Notes: a model not told the origin generated them from the letters alone. A stretch of DNA of 47,532 nucleotides from Rhizobiales bacterium 63-22 (GCA_001898995.1 MKVZ01000008.1:125737-173268); one strand, 5' to 3'. Positions 28,805 through 38,049 are shown, counted from the stretch's first letter. Numbers and translations are program-made.

Positions 28805-30184
28805 TTACGCCCCGTCCGCCGGATAGGGCGTCGTGGCCGCCAGCGCCAGACCGGCGATGAAGAACAGCACCAGCACCGCCATGCCGAGCGCGGCCGAACC
28901 GCTCACGGTGGTGATCGTCGCCACGAGGAACGGCCCCATGAAACTGGTCGCCCGTCCGGCCAGCGCATAGATGCCGAAATAGCGCCCCGATTCCTCCGGG
29001 CGCACGCTGCGCGCGAACCATGAGCGCGAGGAGGCCTGCACCGGGCCGAAGGCCGCGCCGATCATCAGGCCGTAGATCAGGAAGGCATGCTCGGCGGGCG
29101 TGGCGAAAAGGCCGGCCCCGTCATGCGCGCCGAACCTGACGAGGCCGAAGAGCGTATGTTCCCGCCCGGTGGAAACGATGCAGAGCGAGGCGAGCAGGAG
29201 CAATACCAGCGCGGCGAGGACCACCGTTCTGGAGCCGAAGCGCGTGTCGATGCGGCTGGCGGCGAGGCAGCTTGCAATGGCTATGACGTTGAGGATCATG
29301 CCGTAGAGACCGATCTCGGTGATAGACCAGTGGAACAGCCCGGCGGCATAGCCCGCGCCCAGCGCCAGAAGCGCGTTGACGCCGTCCTGATAGATCATGC
29401 GGGCAATAAGAAAGCGCGCGATGCCCGGCCTGCGCCGCACCTCGCCCAGCGTCGTCTTCAGTTCGGCGAGGCCGTGGCGCATGGCGATCCTCAACGGCTC
29501 GCCGCGCGCCGCGTCCGGCGTGAACAGGAACATGGGCAGGATGAAAACCAGATACCATGCCGCCGCCAGCGGCCCGGTGATGCGCGCATCCGCGCCGGTC
29601 GCCGGGTCGAGGCCGAAAAGCGGCTTCATGCCGATGATGGTGCGGCCCGTGTCCGGCAGCCCGGCAAGGCAGAGCACGACGAAGATCAGCACGATCATGC
29701 CGCCGAGATAGCCCAGCCCCCACGCGATATTGGACACCCGGCCGATCTCGGCGCGCGGCACGAGCCGCGGCATCATGGAATCGTTGAAGACGATGGAGAA
29801 CTCGGCGGAGACCATGGCGACGGCGAAGACGGCGAGAACCCAATAGAGGTTCGCGCCCGGCACGGCGAACCAGAGCAGGCAGAGCGACACGATCTTCAGG
29901 ACAGCGAAGAAGCCGATCCACGGCTTGCGCGTGCCGGTGCGGTCCGACACCGCGCCGAGCACCGGCGAGAGAACGGCGATGACGAAACCGGCGGCGGCGA
30001 AACCGTAGCCCCACGCCACCTGCCCGGCTTCGGGATTCGCGGCCATGCGCGCCATGAAATAGGGGCCGAAGATGAAGGTGGTGACGACGGTGAAAAAGGG
30101 CTGCGCCGCCCAGTCGAACAGCATCCAGCCCCACACGCCCCGCCGCGAGGCATAGTGCTGCCCCGCTATCGCCTGTTCGCTCAA
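28805..30184 (-). CDS. MFS permease, UMF1/Atg22-like
   Basis: 459-residue major-facilitator transporter with about twelve membrane segments. It opens with RGVWGWMLFDWAAQPFFTVVTTFIFGPYF, the pattern of the UMF1 (vacuole effluxer Atg22-like) subgroup. The loop LSPVLGAVSDRTGTRKPWIG is the MFS motif A. A matching loop lies in the second half (ARSVRPEESGRYFGIYALAGRATSFMGP). TTG at 30184 is the start, with GGAGAGG six bases before it; no ATG fits before the first helix. Substrate unknown; amino-acid efflux is known for distant relatives. Confidence 0.88.
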   Translation of the reverse strand: MSEQAIAGQHYASRRGVWGWMLFDWAAQPFFTVVTTFIFGPYFMARMAANPEAGQVAWGYGFAAAGFVIAVLSPVLGAVSDRTGTRKPWIGFFAVLKIVSLCLLWFAVPGANLYWVLAVFAVAMVSAEFSIVFNDSMMPRLVPRAEIGRVSNIAWGLGYLGGMIVLIFVVLCLAGLPDTGRTIIGMKPLFGLDPATGADARITGPLAAAWYLVFILPMFLFTPDAARGEPLRIAMRHGLAELKTTLGEVRRRPGIARFLIARMIYQDGVNALLALGAGYAAGLFHWSITEIGLYGMILNVIAIASCLAASRIDTRFGSRTVVLAALVLLLLASLCIVSTGREHTLFGLVRFGAHDGAGLFATPAEHAFLIYGLMIGAAFGPVQASSRSWFARSVRPEESGRYFGIYALAGRATSFMGPFLVATITTVSGSAALGMAVLVLFFIAGLALAATTPYPADGA

Positions 30185-30255
30185 ATACGCCTCTCCGTCG
30201 CCCTGCCCCCGAATGGAGATGGAAGCTTATATGGTCCGGTTTCCCCAAGGCAAGG

Positions 30256-30290
30256 GCAGACCCGCTTTCCGTGAAGGAAAGCGGGTCTGC
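30256..30290 (-). terminator. Strong hairpin at the end of the glutamate dehydrogenase gene
   Basis: Perfect 15-base stem GCAGACCCGCTTTCC / GGAAAGCGGGTCTGC with five-base loop, four bases past the stop codon. There is no long U-tract on the minus strand, so it may be a 3'-protecting hairpin as much as an intrinsic terminator. It also lies upstream of the MFS gene and separates the two. Confidence 0.65.
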
Positions 30291-30294
30291 TATA

Positions 30295-33200
30295 TCATTG
30301 CGCCAGATCGGACATCAGCCCCGCCGCCACCGCCAGTCGCGAGACGGTGAGGTCGCCGCCCTCGGTGAGCGCCACCATGCGGTTCCTCACCAGCCCGATA
30401 CGCTCGCCATCGGCGGCAAGCCACGCGGCTGCGGGATCGCTTTCCTTCGCGAAGCGTTTCAGCGCCGCCACGCAGATGCCGCGCGCGGCCTGCATGATCG
30501 TCTCGCTGGCCCGCGACAGCGCCAGCCCGTCATAATAGTCGGTGACGGGGATGGACTTCGCCGCTTCCTCGATACGCCCGATGCGGAAGGCATCCGACAC
30601 GCCGAACCATGCCTTCGCCGCCGCCACGAGATCGGCCCCGGCCAGATGCGCGACCAGCGCGATATCCGGCATGATGGCGGCGAGATGCAGATTGGCGAGG
30701 CGCTGCGCCAGTTCCTCCGGCGCACCCTTTTCCATGAAGGCCGCCTTGTCGGCCAGCACCGCCTCGCGCAGGAATTCCGGCATCAGGCTCTCGAAACGCG
30801 GCTCCAGCGCCGCCCGCGCCCGCACGATGGTGTCCACAAGTTCCGTCAGGTCGGCGCGTGACTGGTCGTTGCGCAGCACCCATGCGGTCGTCTCGCGCAG
30901 CATCTCGCCGACGAGGTGATAGAACTGGTTCTGCACCTCGCCCGGCACCTGATTGTCCAGCGCGTCGATGGCATCGTATATGGCGTCGATGCCGAAGCCG
31001 TCGCGCACCGCCACATAGGCGCGCAATATGTCGGCCGGCGTCTTGCCGGTGGTATCGGCCAGCCGGCTGACGAAGGTGATGCCGCCGCGATTGATGACAT
31101 CGTTGGCGAGCAGCGTGGCGATGATCTCGCGCCGCAGCCTGTGGCCGGCGATTTCCTCGGCATAGGTCTTCGTCATGCGCTTCGGGAAATAGCCGAACAG
31201 GGCGGCGTGGAAATAAGGCTCGTCCGGCAGGGCGCTCGCCACCAGATCGTCGCAGAGCGACAGCTTGGCATAGGCGAGGAGCACGGCCAGTTCCGGCCGT
31301 GTCAGCGGCTGGCCCGCCTTCTGCCGCTCGGCCATCATCGCTTCCGAAGGCAGATATTCGACCTTGCGGTCGAGAAGCTTGCGATGCTCCAGTTCCGCCA
31401 TGAACCGGGCCTGATAGGGCAGTTCGGTCAGCCCCTGCCGTTCGGCGAGCGAAAGCGCCAGAGGCTGGAGATAGTTGTTGCGCAGCACCAGATGCGCCAC
31501 ATCGTCGGTCATGCTGACCAGAAGCTTGTTGCGCGCCGGGCGCTTCAGCTTGCCCGAGCGCATGGCCGCCGCCAGCGCGATCTTGATATTGACCTCCATG
31601 TCCGAGCAGTTGACGCCGGCCGAATTGTCGATGGCGTCGGTATTGCCGCGCCCGCCGGCCAGCGCATATTCGATGCGTCCGCGCTGCGTCAGGCCGAGAT
31701 TGGCGCCCTCGCCCACCACGCGCGCGCCGACTTCCGCGCCGGTGATGCGGATGGCGTCGTTGGCGCGGTCGCCCACCTGCGCGTCGGTCTCGCCGGTCGC
31801 GCGGATATAGGTGCCGATGCCGCCGAACCATAGAAGATCGACTTTGGCCTTCAGGATCGCCGTCATGATCTCCTGCGGCGTGGCCGTGGTCTTGGAGAGC
31901 CCGATGGCCTTGGCCGCCTCGGCCGACAGGCTGATCGTCTTCTGGTTGCGGCTGTAGACGCCGCCGCCCGCCGAGAGCTTGGCGCGGTCATAGTCCTGCC
32001 AGCTCGAACGCGGCAGGTCGAACAGCCGCTTGCGCTCGGCGAAGCTCGTCACCGGATCGGGATCGGGATCGATGATGATGTCGCGGTGGTCGAAGGCGGC
32101 GATCAGCCTGATCTGGCCGGAGAGCAGCATGCCGTTGCCGAACACGTCGCCCGACATGTCGCCGACGCCGACGACCGTGAACGGCTCGCTCTGGATATCC
32201 GTGCCCAGTTCGCGGAAATGGCGCTTCACCGCCTCCCACGCGCCCCGCGCCGTGATCGCCATGCCCTTGTGGTCGTAACCGGCGGAACCGCCGGAAGCAA
32301 ACGCGTCGTCCAGCCAGAAATCATGCGCCTGGCTGATGGCGTTGGCGGTGTCGGAGAAGGTGGCCGTGCCCTTGTCGGCGGCGACCACGAAATAGGGATC
32401 GTCGCCGTCATGGCGCGTCACCTCCACCGGAGGCACCACATGGCCGTCCTCGATATTGTCGGTGACGGAGAGCAGCGTGGAGATGAACACCTTGTAGGCG
32501 TCGCGCCCCGCCTCGAACACGGCGTTGCGGTCGCCGCCCGCGGGCAGGCGCTTGGGATAGAAACCGCCTTTCGCGCCGACCGGCACGATGACGGCGTTCT
32601 TCACCTGCTGCGCCTTGACGAGGCCCAGCACTTCCGTTCGGTAGTCCTGCGCCCGGTCCGACCAGCGGATGCCGCCGCGCGCCACCGCGCCGAAGCGCAA
32701 ATGCACGCCCTCCACGTCCGGCCCGTAGACGAAAATCTCGCGATAGGGGCGCGGATCGGGCAGACCGTCCACGTGGCGCGGGTCGAGCTTGAAGGCGAAA
32801 GTGACGCGCGGGCGGCCGGACGGGTCCGGCTGCCAGGCATTGGTGCGCAGCGTCGCCTCGATCAGATTGCGGAAGCGGCGCAGGATCTGGTCGTCGTCGA
32901 TGCTCGGCACGTCGAGCAATGCCGTCTCGATGGCATCCACCAGCTTCTTCTCCTTCTCCGCGCTGCCGCGCCGCCCGGAGGAAGGATTCAGGCGCAGGTC
33001 GAACAGCGCGTAGAGGTCGCCCGCGATTTGCGGATAGCGGTTCAGCGCCGCCGCGATGAAGCCCTGCGAATAGGCGATGCCCGCCTGTTGCAGGTAGCGG
33101 CCATAGGAACGCAGGATCATGATCCTGCGCGCATCGAGCCGCGCCGTCTGCACCAGCGCGTTGTAACCGTCATTGTCGGCGAGGCCGTCCCAGACATTGC

Positions 33201-35088
33201 GGAACACGTCCTCCAGCATCTCGCCGCCGTCGCCGAGATCGACCGGCGCGCCATAGGCGTTCACGAGCTGCATGTCGTGCATGTAGACCATGGCACCGTC
33301 GCGCCCGGCCTGCGGAAATTCATAGGTCTGCTCGCTGACGACGCGGAAGCCCATATTCTCCAGAAGAGGAACCCGCTGCGACAGCGCCACGGGCGCGCCG
33401 TGGTGATAAATCTTCAGCGATGCGCCGTCCGGACCGTCGGTGCGATAACGGTAAAAGTCGATGAACAGCGGATTGGCGTCGTCCAGCGTGGCGATGCGCG
33501 CCGCGTCCGGCAGCGCGTCCTCCGGCGTGAATATCTCGCGGTAGGACTGCGGGAAATTGGCGGCGAGCGTCACCACGGCGGCGTCCTGTCCGTCGGCGCT
33601 TTCGCGCACCGCATCCTCCCAGGTGCGCACGATGGCGCGGATTTCCTTTTCCAGCGCCTCGCGATCCACCTGCGGGATCGAACGTTCATGGCGATGAATG
33701 ATGAAATGCACACGCGTCAGGCCGGTTTGCAGGAACACGGGATGGAACTCGAACCCGTCCCCGCCGCAGACGCGGGTAAGATAGCGGCCGATCTGCTCGC
33801 GCACGGCGGAATCGTAGCGGTCGCGCGGGATATAGACCAGCACGCTGACGAAACGCCCGAACCGGTCGATACGCGGCAGGGCGCGCACGCGCGGGCGTTC
33901 GCCGAGCGCAAGGATCAGCTCGGCGTTGCCGGTCAGGCTTTCGACGTCGATCTGGAACAGCTCGTCGCGCGGATATTCCTCCAGTACGCTGACCAGCGCC
34001 TTGCCGGAATGGTCGGCGGGATTGAAGCCGAGGGCGCGAATCACCTCATCCGCCTTGGAGCGGATGAAGGGGATGCCGAAGACGGAGCTGATATAGGCAA
34101 CCTCGGTGAACAGGCCGACCACGCGCAGTTCGCCGACCGCCTCGCCTTCCGGCCCGAAAATCTTGATGCCGATATAGTCGAGATAGGTGCGCCGATGCAC
34201 CAGCGACATCGTGTTCGCCTTCGTCACGATCAGCGGTTCGGCGCTGTCGAGGAAGTTGGCGGTCTCGCGCGGCGTGACCGTGTCCCCGTCGTCCTTGCGC
34301 AGCACGCGCACCTCGTTGTCGGCGAGGATTCCGAGCGGCTCGCCCATGGAGACGAGTTCGCGCTTCTGGCCCTTGCCCTCGAAGGTCAGTTCGCGCAAGC
34401 CCAGGAAGACGAAATGATCGTCACGCAGCCATTCGAGGAAGGCGATGGCCTCCGGCATGGCGGCAGCGCCCGTCAGTGCATGGACGCGCTTGTAATCGGC
34501 GATTGCCGCGTCGATATGCTTCAGCATGGACTTCCAGTCGCCGACCGCGGCGCGGACCTGCCCCAGAACGCGCTTGAGCGCGGCGGTAAGATCCGCCTTG
34601 CCGGCCTTGTCCAGCACCGAGAGATGGATCTGCACCACGCTGACGCGGTCGAAGCCCTTCGCCGGTACTTTCTGCCGGGCGCCGCTCTGGGCGGCGATGC
34701 CGTCCTTTTCGCGCGCGATATCGAGGATCGGATGCACGACCATGAAAATCTGGCTGGTGCGTTCGCCAAGCTCGCCCATGACGGAATCGAGCAGGAAGGG
34801 CATGTTGTCGTTGACGACGGTGACGACGCTGACCGGACGGCCCCGCCGCGTCACCCCGTCGTCGATACGGATGATGCTCTTGCCCTTGCGCCAGCTTTCC
34901 AGCGCGGCATATCCGAGGTGGGCGGCGCTTGCCAGGGCGCCCTCATCATAGGCGGCGAGGTCCTCCGGCGGCGCCCATTCGAAGAGAAGCTGTGAGAAGG
35001 CGGCCGGCGCCTTCGCCACACCCCTCTCGTCGATCCTGTCTGCCTTCGAATCCTTACCCTTGCTCGACCGAGCCTGCCTTGCAGCCAC
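30295..35088 (-). CDS. NAD-specific glutamate dehydrogenase, large (180 kDa) class
   Basis: Giant NAD-dependent glutamate dehydrogenase of about 1597 residues, which deaminates glutamate for catabolism. An N-terminal ACT-like regulatory region of some 600 residues (VVTVVNDNMPFLLDSVMGELGER near 90) precedes the catalytic part. The catalytic part shows FGAVARGGIRWSDRAQDYRTEVLGLVKAQQVKNAVIVPVGAKGGF near 800, then GVGDMSGDVFGNGMLLS and GIGTYIRATGE. I prefer GTG at 35088 because GGGAG lies eight bases before it; TTG at 35115 would add nine residues. Full length, no frameshift. Single-gene unit; usual control is allosteric. Confidence 0.96.
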   Translation of the reverse strand: MAARQARSSKGKDSKADRIDERGVAKAPAAFSQLLFEWAPPEDLAAYDEGALASAAHLGYAALESWRKGKSIIRIDDGVTRRGRPVSVVTVVNDNMPFLLDSVMGELGERTSQIFMVVHPILDIAREKDGIAAQSGARQKVPAKGFDRVSVVQIHLSVLDKAGKADLTAALKRVLGQVRAAVGDWKSMLKHIDAAIADYKRVHALTGAAAMPEAIAFLEWLRDDHFVFLGLRELTFEGKGQKRELVSMGEPLGILADNEVRVLRKDDGDTVTPRETANFLDSAEPLIVTKANTMSLVHRRTYLDYIGIKIFGPEGEAVGELRVVGLFTEVAYISSVFGIPFIRSKADEVIRALGFNPADHSGKALVSVLEEYPRDELFQIDVESLTGNAELILALGERPRVRALPRIDRFGRFVSVLVYIPRDRYDSAVREQIGRYLTRVCGGDGFEFHPVFLQTGLTRVHFIIHRHERSIPQVDREALEKEIRAIVRTWEDAVRESADGQDAAVVTLAANFPQSYREIFTPEDALPDAARIATLDDANPLFIDFYRYRTDGPDGASLKIYHHGAPVALSQRVPLLENMGFRVVSEQTYEFPQAGRDGAMVYMHDMQLVNAYGAPVDLGDGGEMLEDVFRNVWDGLADNDGYNALVQTARLDARRIMILRSYGRYLQQAGIAYSQGFIAAALNRYPQIAGDLYALFDLRLNPSSGRRGSAEKEKKLVDAIETALLDVPSIDDDQILRRFRNLIEATLRTNAWQPDPSGRPRVTFAFKLDPRHVDGLPDPRPYREIFVYGPDVEGVHLRFGAVARGGIRWSDRAQDYRTEVLGLVKAQQVKNAVIVPVGAKGGFYPKRLPAGGDRNAVFEAGRDAYKVFISTLLSVTDNIEDGHVVPPVEVTRHDGDDPYFVVAADKGTATFSDTANAISQAHDFWLDDAFASGGSAGYDHKGMAITARGAWEAVKRHFRELGTDIQSEPFTVVGVGDMSGDVFGNGMLLSGQIRLIAAFDHRDIIIDPDPDPVTSFAERKRLFDLPRSSWQDYDRAKLSAGGGVYSRNQKTISLSAEAAKAIGLSKTTATPQEIMTAILKAKVDLLWFGGIGTYIRATGETDAQVGDRANDAIRITGAEVGARVVGEGANLGLTQRGRIEYALAGGRGNTDAIDNSAGVNCSDMEVNIKIALAAAMRSGKLKRPARNKLLVSMTDDVAHLVLRNNYLQPLALSLAERQGLTELPYQARFMAELEHRKLLDRKVEYLPSEAMMAERQKAGQPLTRPELAVLLAYAKLSLCDDLVASALPDEPYFHAALFGYFPKRMTKTYAEEIAGHRLRREIIATLLANDVINRGGITFVSRLADTTGKTPADILRAYVAVRDGFGIDAIYDAIDALDNQVPGEVQNQFYHLVGEMLRETTAWVLRNDQSRADLTELVDTIVRARAALEPRFESLMPEFLREAVLADKAAFMEKGAPEELAQRLANLHLAAIMPDIALVAHLAGADLVAAAKAWFGVSDAFRIGRIEEAAKSIPVTDYYDGLALSRASETIMQAARGICVAALKRFAKESDPAAAWLAADGERIGLVRNRMVALTEGGDLTVSRLAVAAGLMSDLAQ

Positions 35089-35243
35089 GTCGGATACTCC
35101 CTGTGATGATGGCAATGCGCGCGAAATTAGCAGATCGGCACCGGTATTGGACGATAAATCGCCGGAAATAACGAAAAATTTCCCGGAAATCCGCGAAGCA
35201 GCGATCTAATCCATTTAAATGGGCGAAAAGCTCCGCCAACCGC

Positions 35244-35350
35244 CTACAGCATGTCGCGCAAAAGTGTGCAGCGGTTTTGCGATGACGACATGCGCAAGAA
35301 CGAAACGCTAAAGCGCGGAAGCGAATCTGAAAGATCGCGACGTGCTTTAG
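35244..35350 (+). repeat. 107-base mosaic repeat, copy B
   Basis: Starts CTACAGC and ends GCTTTAG. It shares AGCGGTTTTGCG and most of its first half with copy A at 4455-4561, in opposite orientation. Its right half has a hairpin CTAAAGC (35308-35314) / GCTTTAG (35344-35350). It ends nine bases after the stop of the TPM gene (minus strand), so it forms the 3' region of that transcript. The remaining 150 bases up to the dehydrogenase start hold a 12-base palindrome CCATTTAAATGG (35211-35222) and no gene. Confidence 0.7.
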
Positions 35351-35359
35351 GGCGGGCCG

Positions 35360-36025
35360 TCAAAGCTCGATCAGATGGTCGTCCAGCTCGTTGACATTGT
35401 CGGGCCCGGCCGGGAAATGCCTCTCCAGAAGCGCCCCCGCCTGCCCGATGGCGCGCACGAATCCCTCCGCCACTTCGGCACGCGAGGCATGATGGACCAG
35501 CGTGGCGACGATGGCGTCCCAGTCCTCCTGCTGCACCTTCTCGTGGATGCCGGCATCGGCGACCAGTTCGGCGTAGTGCTCGGCCAGCGAGACGAAGAGC
35601 AGAACGCCCGTGCGGCGCTCGGTGACGTGTACATTGCGCGCCAAAAATTGCTGCAATGCGTTGAGATGCGCGCGCCTGTGGCGGATATGGCGCGGCACCA
35701 GCGCCATGCGCACCGCCGGCAAAAGCCACAGAACCAGCATGGCCGAGACGAAGGCCGCCAGTACGGCGAGGCCGAACATGGGCAGGCTGATATCGAACCA
35801 GTACCAATGGGCGAGGAACGCCGCGATCACCGCGGCGAGCAGGATGCCGCAGGTGGCGACGAAGCCGGCCTGATAGAAATAATCGTCGCTCGACCGCGCC
35901 AGCACGGCGTAGATTTCGCCGCTCGTTTCCGCTTCCGCCTGCCGGATGGCCTCCGCTATGCGGGCATGGTCCGCCGCGCTGACCAGCGTGTGGTGCCGCC
36001 ACCGATGCTGCCCCGGATGCTGCAT
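35360..36025 (-). CDS. TPM-domain membrane protein (second TPM gene)
   Basis: 221-residue protein with a TPM-like part split by membrane segments. The N-terminal stretch DHARIAEAIRQAEAETSGEIYAVL has the TPM beginning. Two helices follow (GFVATCGILLAAVIAAFLAHWYWF and FGLAVLAAFVSAMLVLWLL), and then a region with HVTERRTGVLLFVSLAEHYAELVADAGIHE matches the C-terminal half of YgcG-type proteins. The ATG at 36025 has a perfect GGAGG. It lies 10 bases after the first TPM gene, so it is an operon. Role unknown; often linked with LemA and envelope or photosystem repair functions. Confidence 0.88.
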   Translation of the reverse strand: MQHPGQHRWRHHTLVSAADHARIAEAIRQAEAETSGEIYAVLARSSDDYFYQAGFVATCGILLAAVIAAFLAHWYWFDISLPMFGLAVLAAFVSAMLVLWLLPAVRMALVPRHIRHRRAHLNALQQFLARNVHVTERRTGVLLFVSLAEHYAELVADAGIHEKVQQEDWDAIVATLVHHASRAEVAEGFVRAIGQAGALLERHFPAGPDNVNELDDHLIEL

Positions 36026-36035
36026 GTCCGCCTCC

Positions 36036-36881
36036 CTACCAGCTTCCCGAGGCGCCGCCGCCCCCCGACGAGCCGCCGCCGCCGGAAAAGCCGCCACCAC
36101 CACCGCCACCGCCGGAGGACCAGCCGCCGCCGCCAAAACCGCCGCCACCGCCGCCGCGCGAATTGATGTCGAAGATCATCCCGAGCCACATATAGCGCCC
36201 CGGCCCCACCTTGCGCCCGAAGATCGGAGCCATGACGGCGAAACCGAAGCCGCCGAAGAAGATAAGCGCCCAGAAGGCGATGAAGATGACGGCGATCCAG
36301 TCCGTCCCGCCGGAATCGGGACTGGCCGCGGCGTCGCGCTTCGCGCGCGCCTCCATCTCCGCCGCGTCACCCGAAAGCACCGAGAGGATGCCGTCCACGC
36401 CCTGCGCGATGCCGCCGCTGTAGTCGCCCTTGCGGAAGGCGGGGATGATGGTGCCGTTGATGATGACGCTGGACAGCGCGTCGGTCATGGTGCCCTCAAG
36501 GCCGTAGCCGACCTCGATGCGCACCTTGCGGTCGTTTGGCGCGACCACCAGCAATATGCCGTTGTTTTCCTGTTTTTGGCCCAGCGCCCATGCGCGGAAC
36601 AGGCGGTTGGAATAGGATTCGATATCCTCGCCGTTGAGGCTCGGCACCGTCACCACCACCACCTGATCGGAGGATTTCGCCTCGAAATCGGCGAGTTTGC
36701 GCGCGATCCGCTCGCGCGTGTCGACATCGATGATGTTCGCCGCGTCCACCACGCGGCCGGTCAGCGCCAGCGCAGGCCCCTTCCCGTTCTGGGCCGCATC
36801 CTGCGCCAGCGCGCCCTGCCCGGTGAACAGCACCGCCAGAAGGGCAAACGCGAAAGCGAGCACGGGAGCGAGGCTTCGCAC
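36036..36881 (-). CDS. TPM-domain (YgcG-like) exported protein
   Basis: About 281 residues. Signal peptide, then a periplasmic TPM domain: LTGRVVDAANIIDVDTRERIARKLADFEAKSSDQVVVVTVPSL, NGILLVVAPNDRKVRIEVGYGLEG and ALSSVIINGTIIPAFRKGDYSGGI. A membrane segment WIAVIFIAFWALIFFGGFGFAVM and a Gly/Ser-rich tail of over 40 residues ending ASGSW follow. The start is uncertain. I take GTG at 36881, which begins a clean signal peptide (RSLAPVLAFAFALLAVLFTG). The open frame runs on to 37118, but that part is made of palindromic repeats. Operon with lemA upstream and the second TPM gene downstream. Confidence 0.85.
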   Translation of the reverse strand: MRSLAPVLAFAFALLAVLFTGQGALAQDAAQNGKGPALALTGRVVDAANIIDVDTRERIARKLADFEAKSSDQVVVVTVPSLNGEDIESYSNRLFRAWALGQKQENNGILLVVAPNDRKVRIEVGYGLEGTMTDALSSVIINGTIIPAFRKGDYSGGIAQGVDGILSVLSGDAAEMEARAKRDAAASPDSGGTDWIAVIFIAFWALIFFGGFGFAVMAPIFGRKVGPGRYMWLGMIFDINSRGGGGGGFGGGGWSSGGGGGGGGFSGGGGSSGGGGASGSW

Positions 36882-36970
36882 GGCCGCAAAGCCCCGGAAA
36901 GCCGGACGTTGGCCCGGCTGCCGCGCGATGCCTCTGTCGTGGCTTCGGATTTTCCGATCGTAGCGGGATA

Positions 36971-37010
36971 GGAAATCAGTCCGGTGGACTGATTTCCCCG
37001 CGAAGGCGGG
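36971..37010. repeat. Double hairpin in the lemA-TPM gap
   Basis: Perfect 12-base inverted repeat GGAAATCAGTCC (36971-36982) / GGACTGATTTCC (36986-36997), directly followed by CCCGC (36997-37001) / GCGGG (37006-37010). Both are compact hairpins. No U-tract, so it is more likely a mobile palindromic element or an mRNA stability element than a terminator. Confidence 0.65.
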
Positions 37011-37033
37011 TTCCACTTTTTGGTCCGATACCA

Positions 37034-37073
37034 GATCGTCACAATGCGTCTTATCAGGCGCGTTGTGACGATC
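37034..37073. repeat. Second hairpin in the lemA-TPM gap
   Basis: Perfect 11-base arms GATCGTCACAA (37034-37044) / TTGTGACGATC (37063-37073), loop of 18 bases. Part of a run of palindromes filling the 251 bases between the two genes. Confidence 0.65.
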
Positions 37074-37086
37074 CATCTTTTGTTCG

Positions 37087-37134
37087 AGCATCGGACAGAC
37101 CCGAAAACCGGTTCCCACTTCTCGGTCCGATGCT
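37087..37134 (-). repeat. Palindromic repeat, family 2, copy at the end of lemA
   Basis: 10-base arms AGCATCGGAC (37087-37096) / GTCCGATGCT (37125-37134). On the minus strand the core AAGTGGGAACCGGTTT is identical to that of the element at 46069-46113. The lemA stop (37133-37135) overlaps its edge. A partial relative, with ATCGGACC and AAAAAGTGG on the minus strand, lies just beside it at about 37012-37030. Confidence 0.65.
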
Positions 37135-37756
37135 AGTTGAAGTTGACCTTGGGCGCGGTCTGGCTGGCCGCGTCGGCGCTGAACGTCTGCATCGGCTGCG
37201 CATCGCGATACCAGAGCCAGGTCCAGATCATGGTCGGCATGGTCTTGAGCGAGGTATTATAGACGCGTACGGCCTCGATATAATCGCGGCGCGCCACGGC
37301 GATACGGTTTTCGGTGCCTTCGAGCTGCGATTGCAGGGCGAGGAAGTTCTGGTTGGCCTTCAGGTCCGGATATTTCTCCACCACAACCATCAGGCGCGAC
37401 AGGGCGCTGGTGAGATTGGCCTGATTGTCCTGAAACTGCTTGAACAGTTGCGGATTGTTGAGCGTCTCCGGCGTGATCTGCACCTGCGTCGCCTTGGCGC
37501 GCGCCTCGATGACCGCTTGCAGCGTGTCCTTTTCGTGGGCGGCGTAGCCCTTCACCGTCTCGACCAGATTGGGCACGAGATCGGCGCGGCGCTGATACTG
37601 GTTCTGCACCTCGCTCCAGGCGGCCTTGGCTTTTTCCTCATTGGTCGGGATCGTGTTGAAGCCGCAGGCCGAAAGCAGCGGCACCAGAACGAAAAGACCA
37701 AGGGCGATGACAACACGGCGGAAAGAAGGGAAAGGCGCAACCGTCGCAGCCGGCAT
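37133..37756 (-). CDS. lemA: LemA family lipoprotein
   Basis: 207 residues. A lipoprotein signal (hydrophobic FRRVVIALGLFVLVPLL, lipobox LLSAC with Cys31) leads into the LemA helical bundle: AWSEVQNQYQRRADLVPNLVETVKGYAAHEKDTL, then RLMVVVEKYPDLKANQNFLALQSQLEGTENRIAVARRDYIEAVRVYN. These are the family signatures. AGGAGAAACCC precedes the ATG. The function of LemA proteins is unknown; they are commonly next to TPM/YgcG genes, as here. The downstream pair of TPM genes makes a three-gene cluster, though a run of hairpins separates lemA from them. Confidence 0.93.
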   Translation of the reverse strand: MPAATVAPFPSFRRVVIALGLFVLVPLLSACGFNTIPTNEEKAKAAWSEVQNQYQRRADLVPNLVETVKGYAAHEKDTLQAVIEARAKATQVQITPETLNNPQLFKQFQDNQANLTSALSRLMVVVEKYPDLKANQNFLALQSQLEGTENRIAVARRDYIEAVRVYNTSLKTMPTMIWTWLWYRDAQPMQTFSADAASQTAPKVNFN

Positions 37757-37976
37757 GGGTTTCTCCTGAAAAAAGGCGCTGGCCAGCGCCCGGAACTCTG
37801 TTTTGCACCCCGCATGGGCGCGAACGCGGATGCAGGACGTCAAATCAACAGGATAAAGCAATTTCGCGCATCGTCCAGCCCGTTCGCCGAATGACCCACA
37901 ATCGCCTGAGGACGGGCGGCTGGCCGCGCCCGGCATCCAGCGCCGTCCGTTGCACGGCATATTTCGTTTCAGCACC

Positions 37977-38019
37977 ATGTTGACTCAGACAACATATTGG
38001 ATATTGATAGAGTCAACAT
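37977..38019. promoter_or_regulatory. Operator/promoter of the MarR-GNAT gene
   Basis: Perfect 10-base inverted repeat ATGTTGACTC (37977-37986) / GAGTCAACAT (38010-38019), centres 33 bases apart, 31 bases before the start codon. A possible promoter lies inside: TTGACT (37980-37985) and TATTGA (38002-38007), 16 apart. The layout suggests that the MarR part binds its own promoter. GGGAGG at 38020-38025 is a further landmark before the start. Confidence 0.55.
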
Positions 38020-38049
38020 AGGGAGGACGCCGCGCGCGGCGTAAACAGC

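Noticed and set aside
32086..34995. Very long open frame (969 codons) antisense to the glutamate dehydrogenase
   Set aside because: It mirrors the codon bias of the real gene on the other strand, is rich in Arg/His/Ala without domains, and lacks a ribosome site.
36039..36170. Gly/Ser-rich coding run that could look like a DNA repeat array
   Set aside because: It is the low-complexity tail of the TPM protein, common in YgcG-like proteins, and continues in frame to the stop.
36882..37118. N-terminal extension of the TPM protein starting at 37118
   Set aside because: The extension is encoded by palindromic repeats and would put a signal peptide about 80 residues inside the protein.
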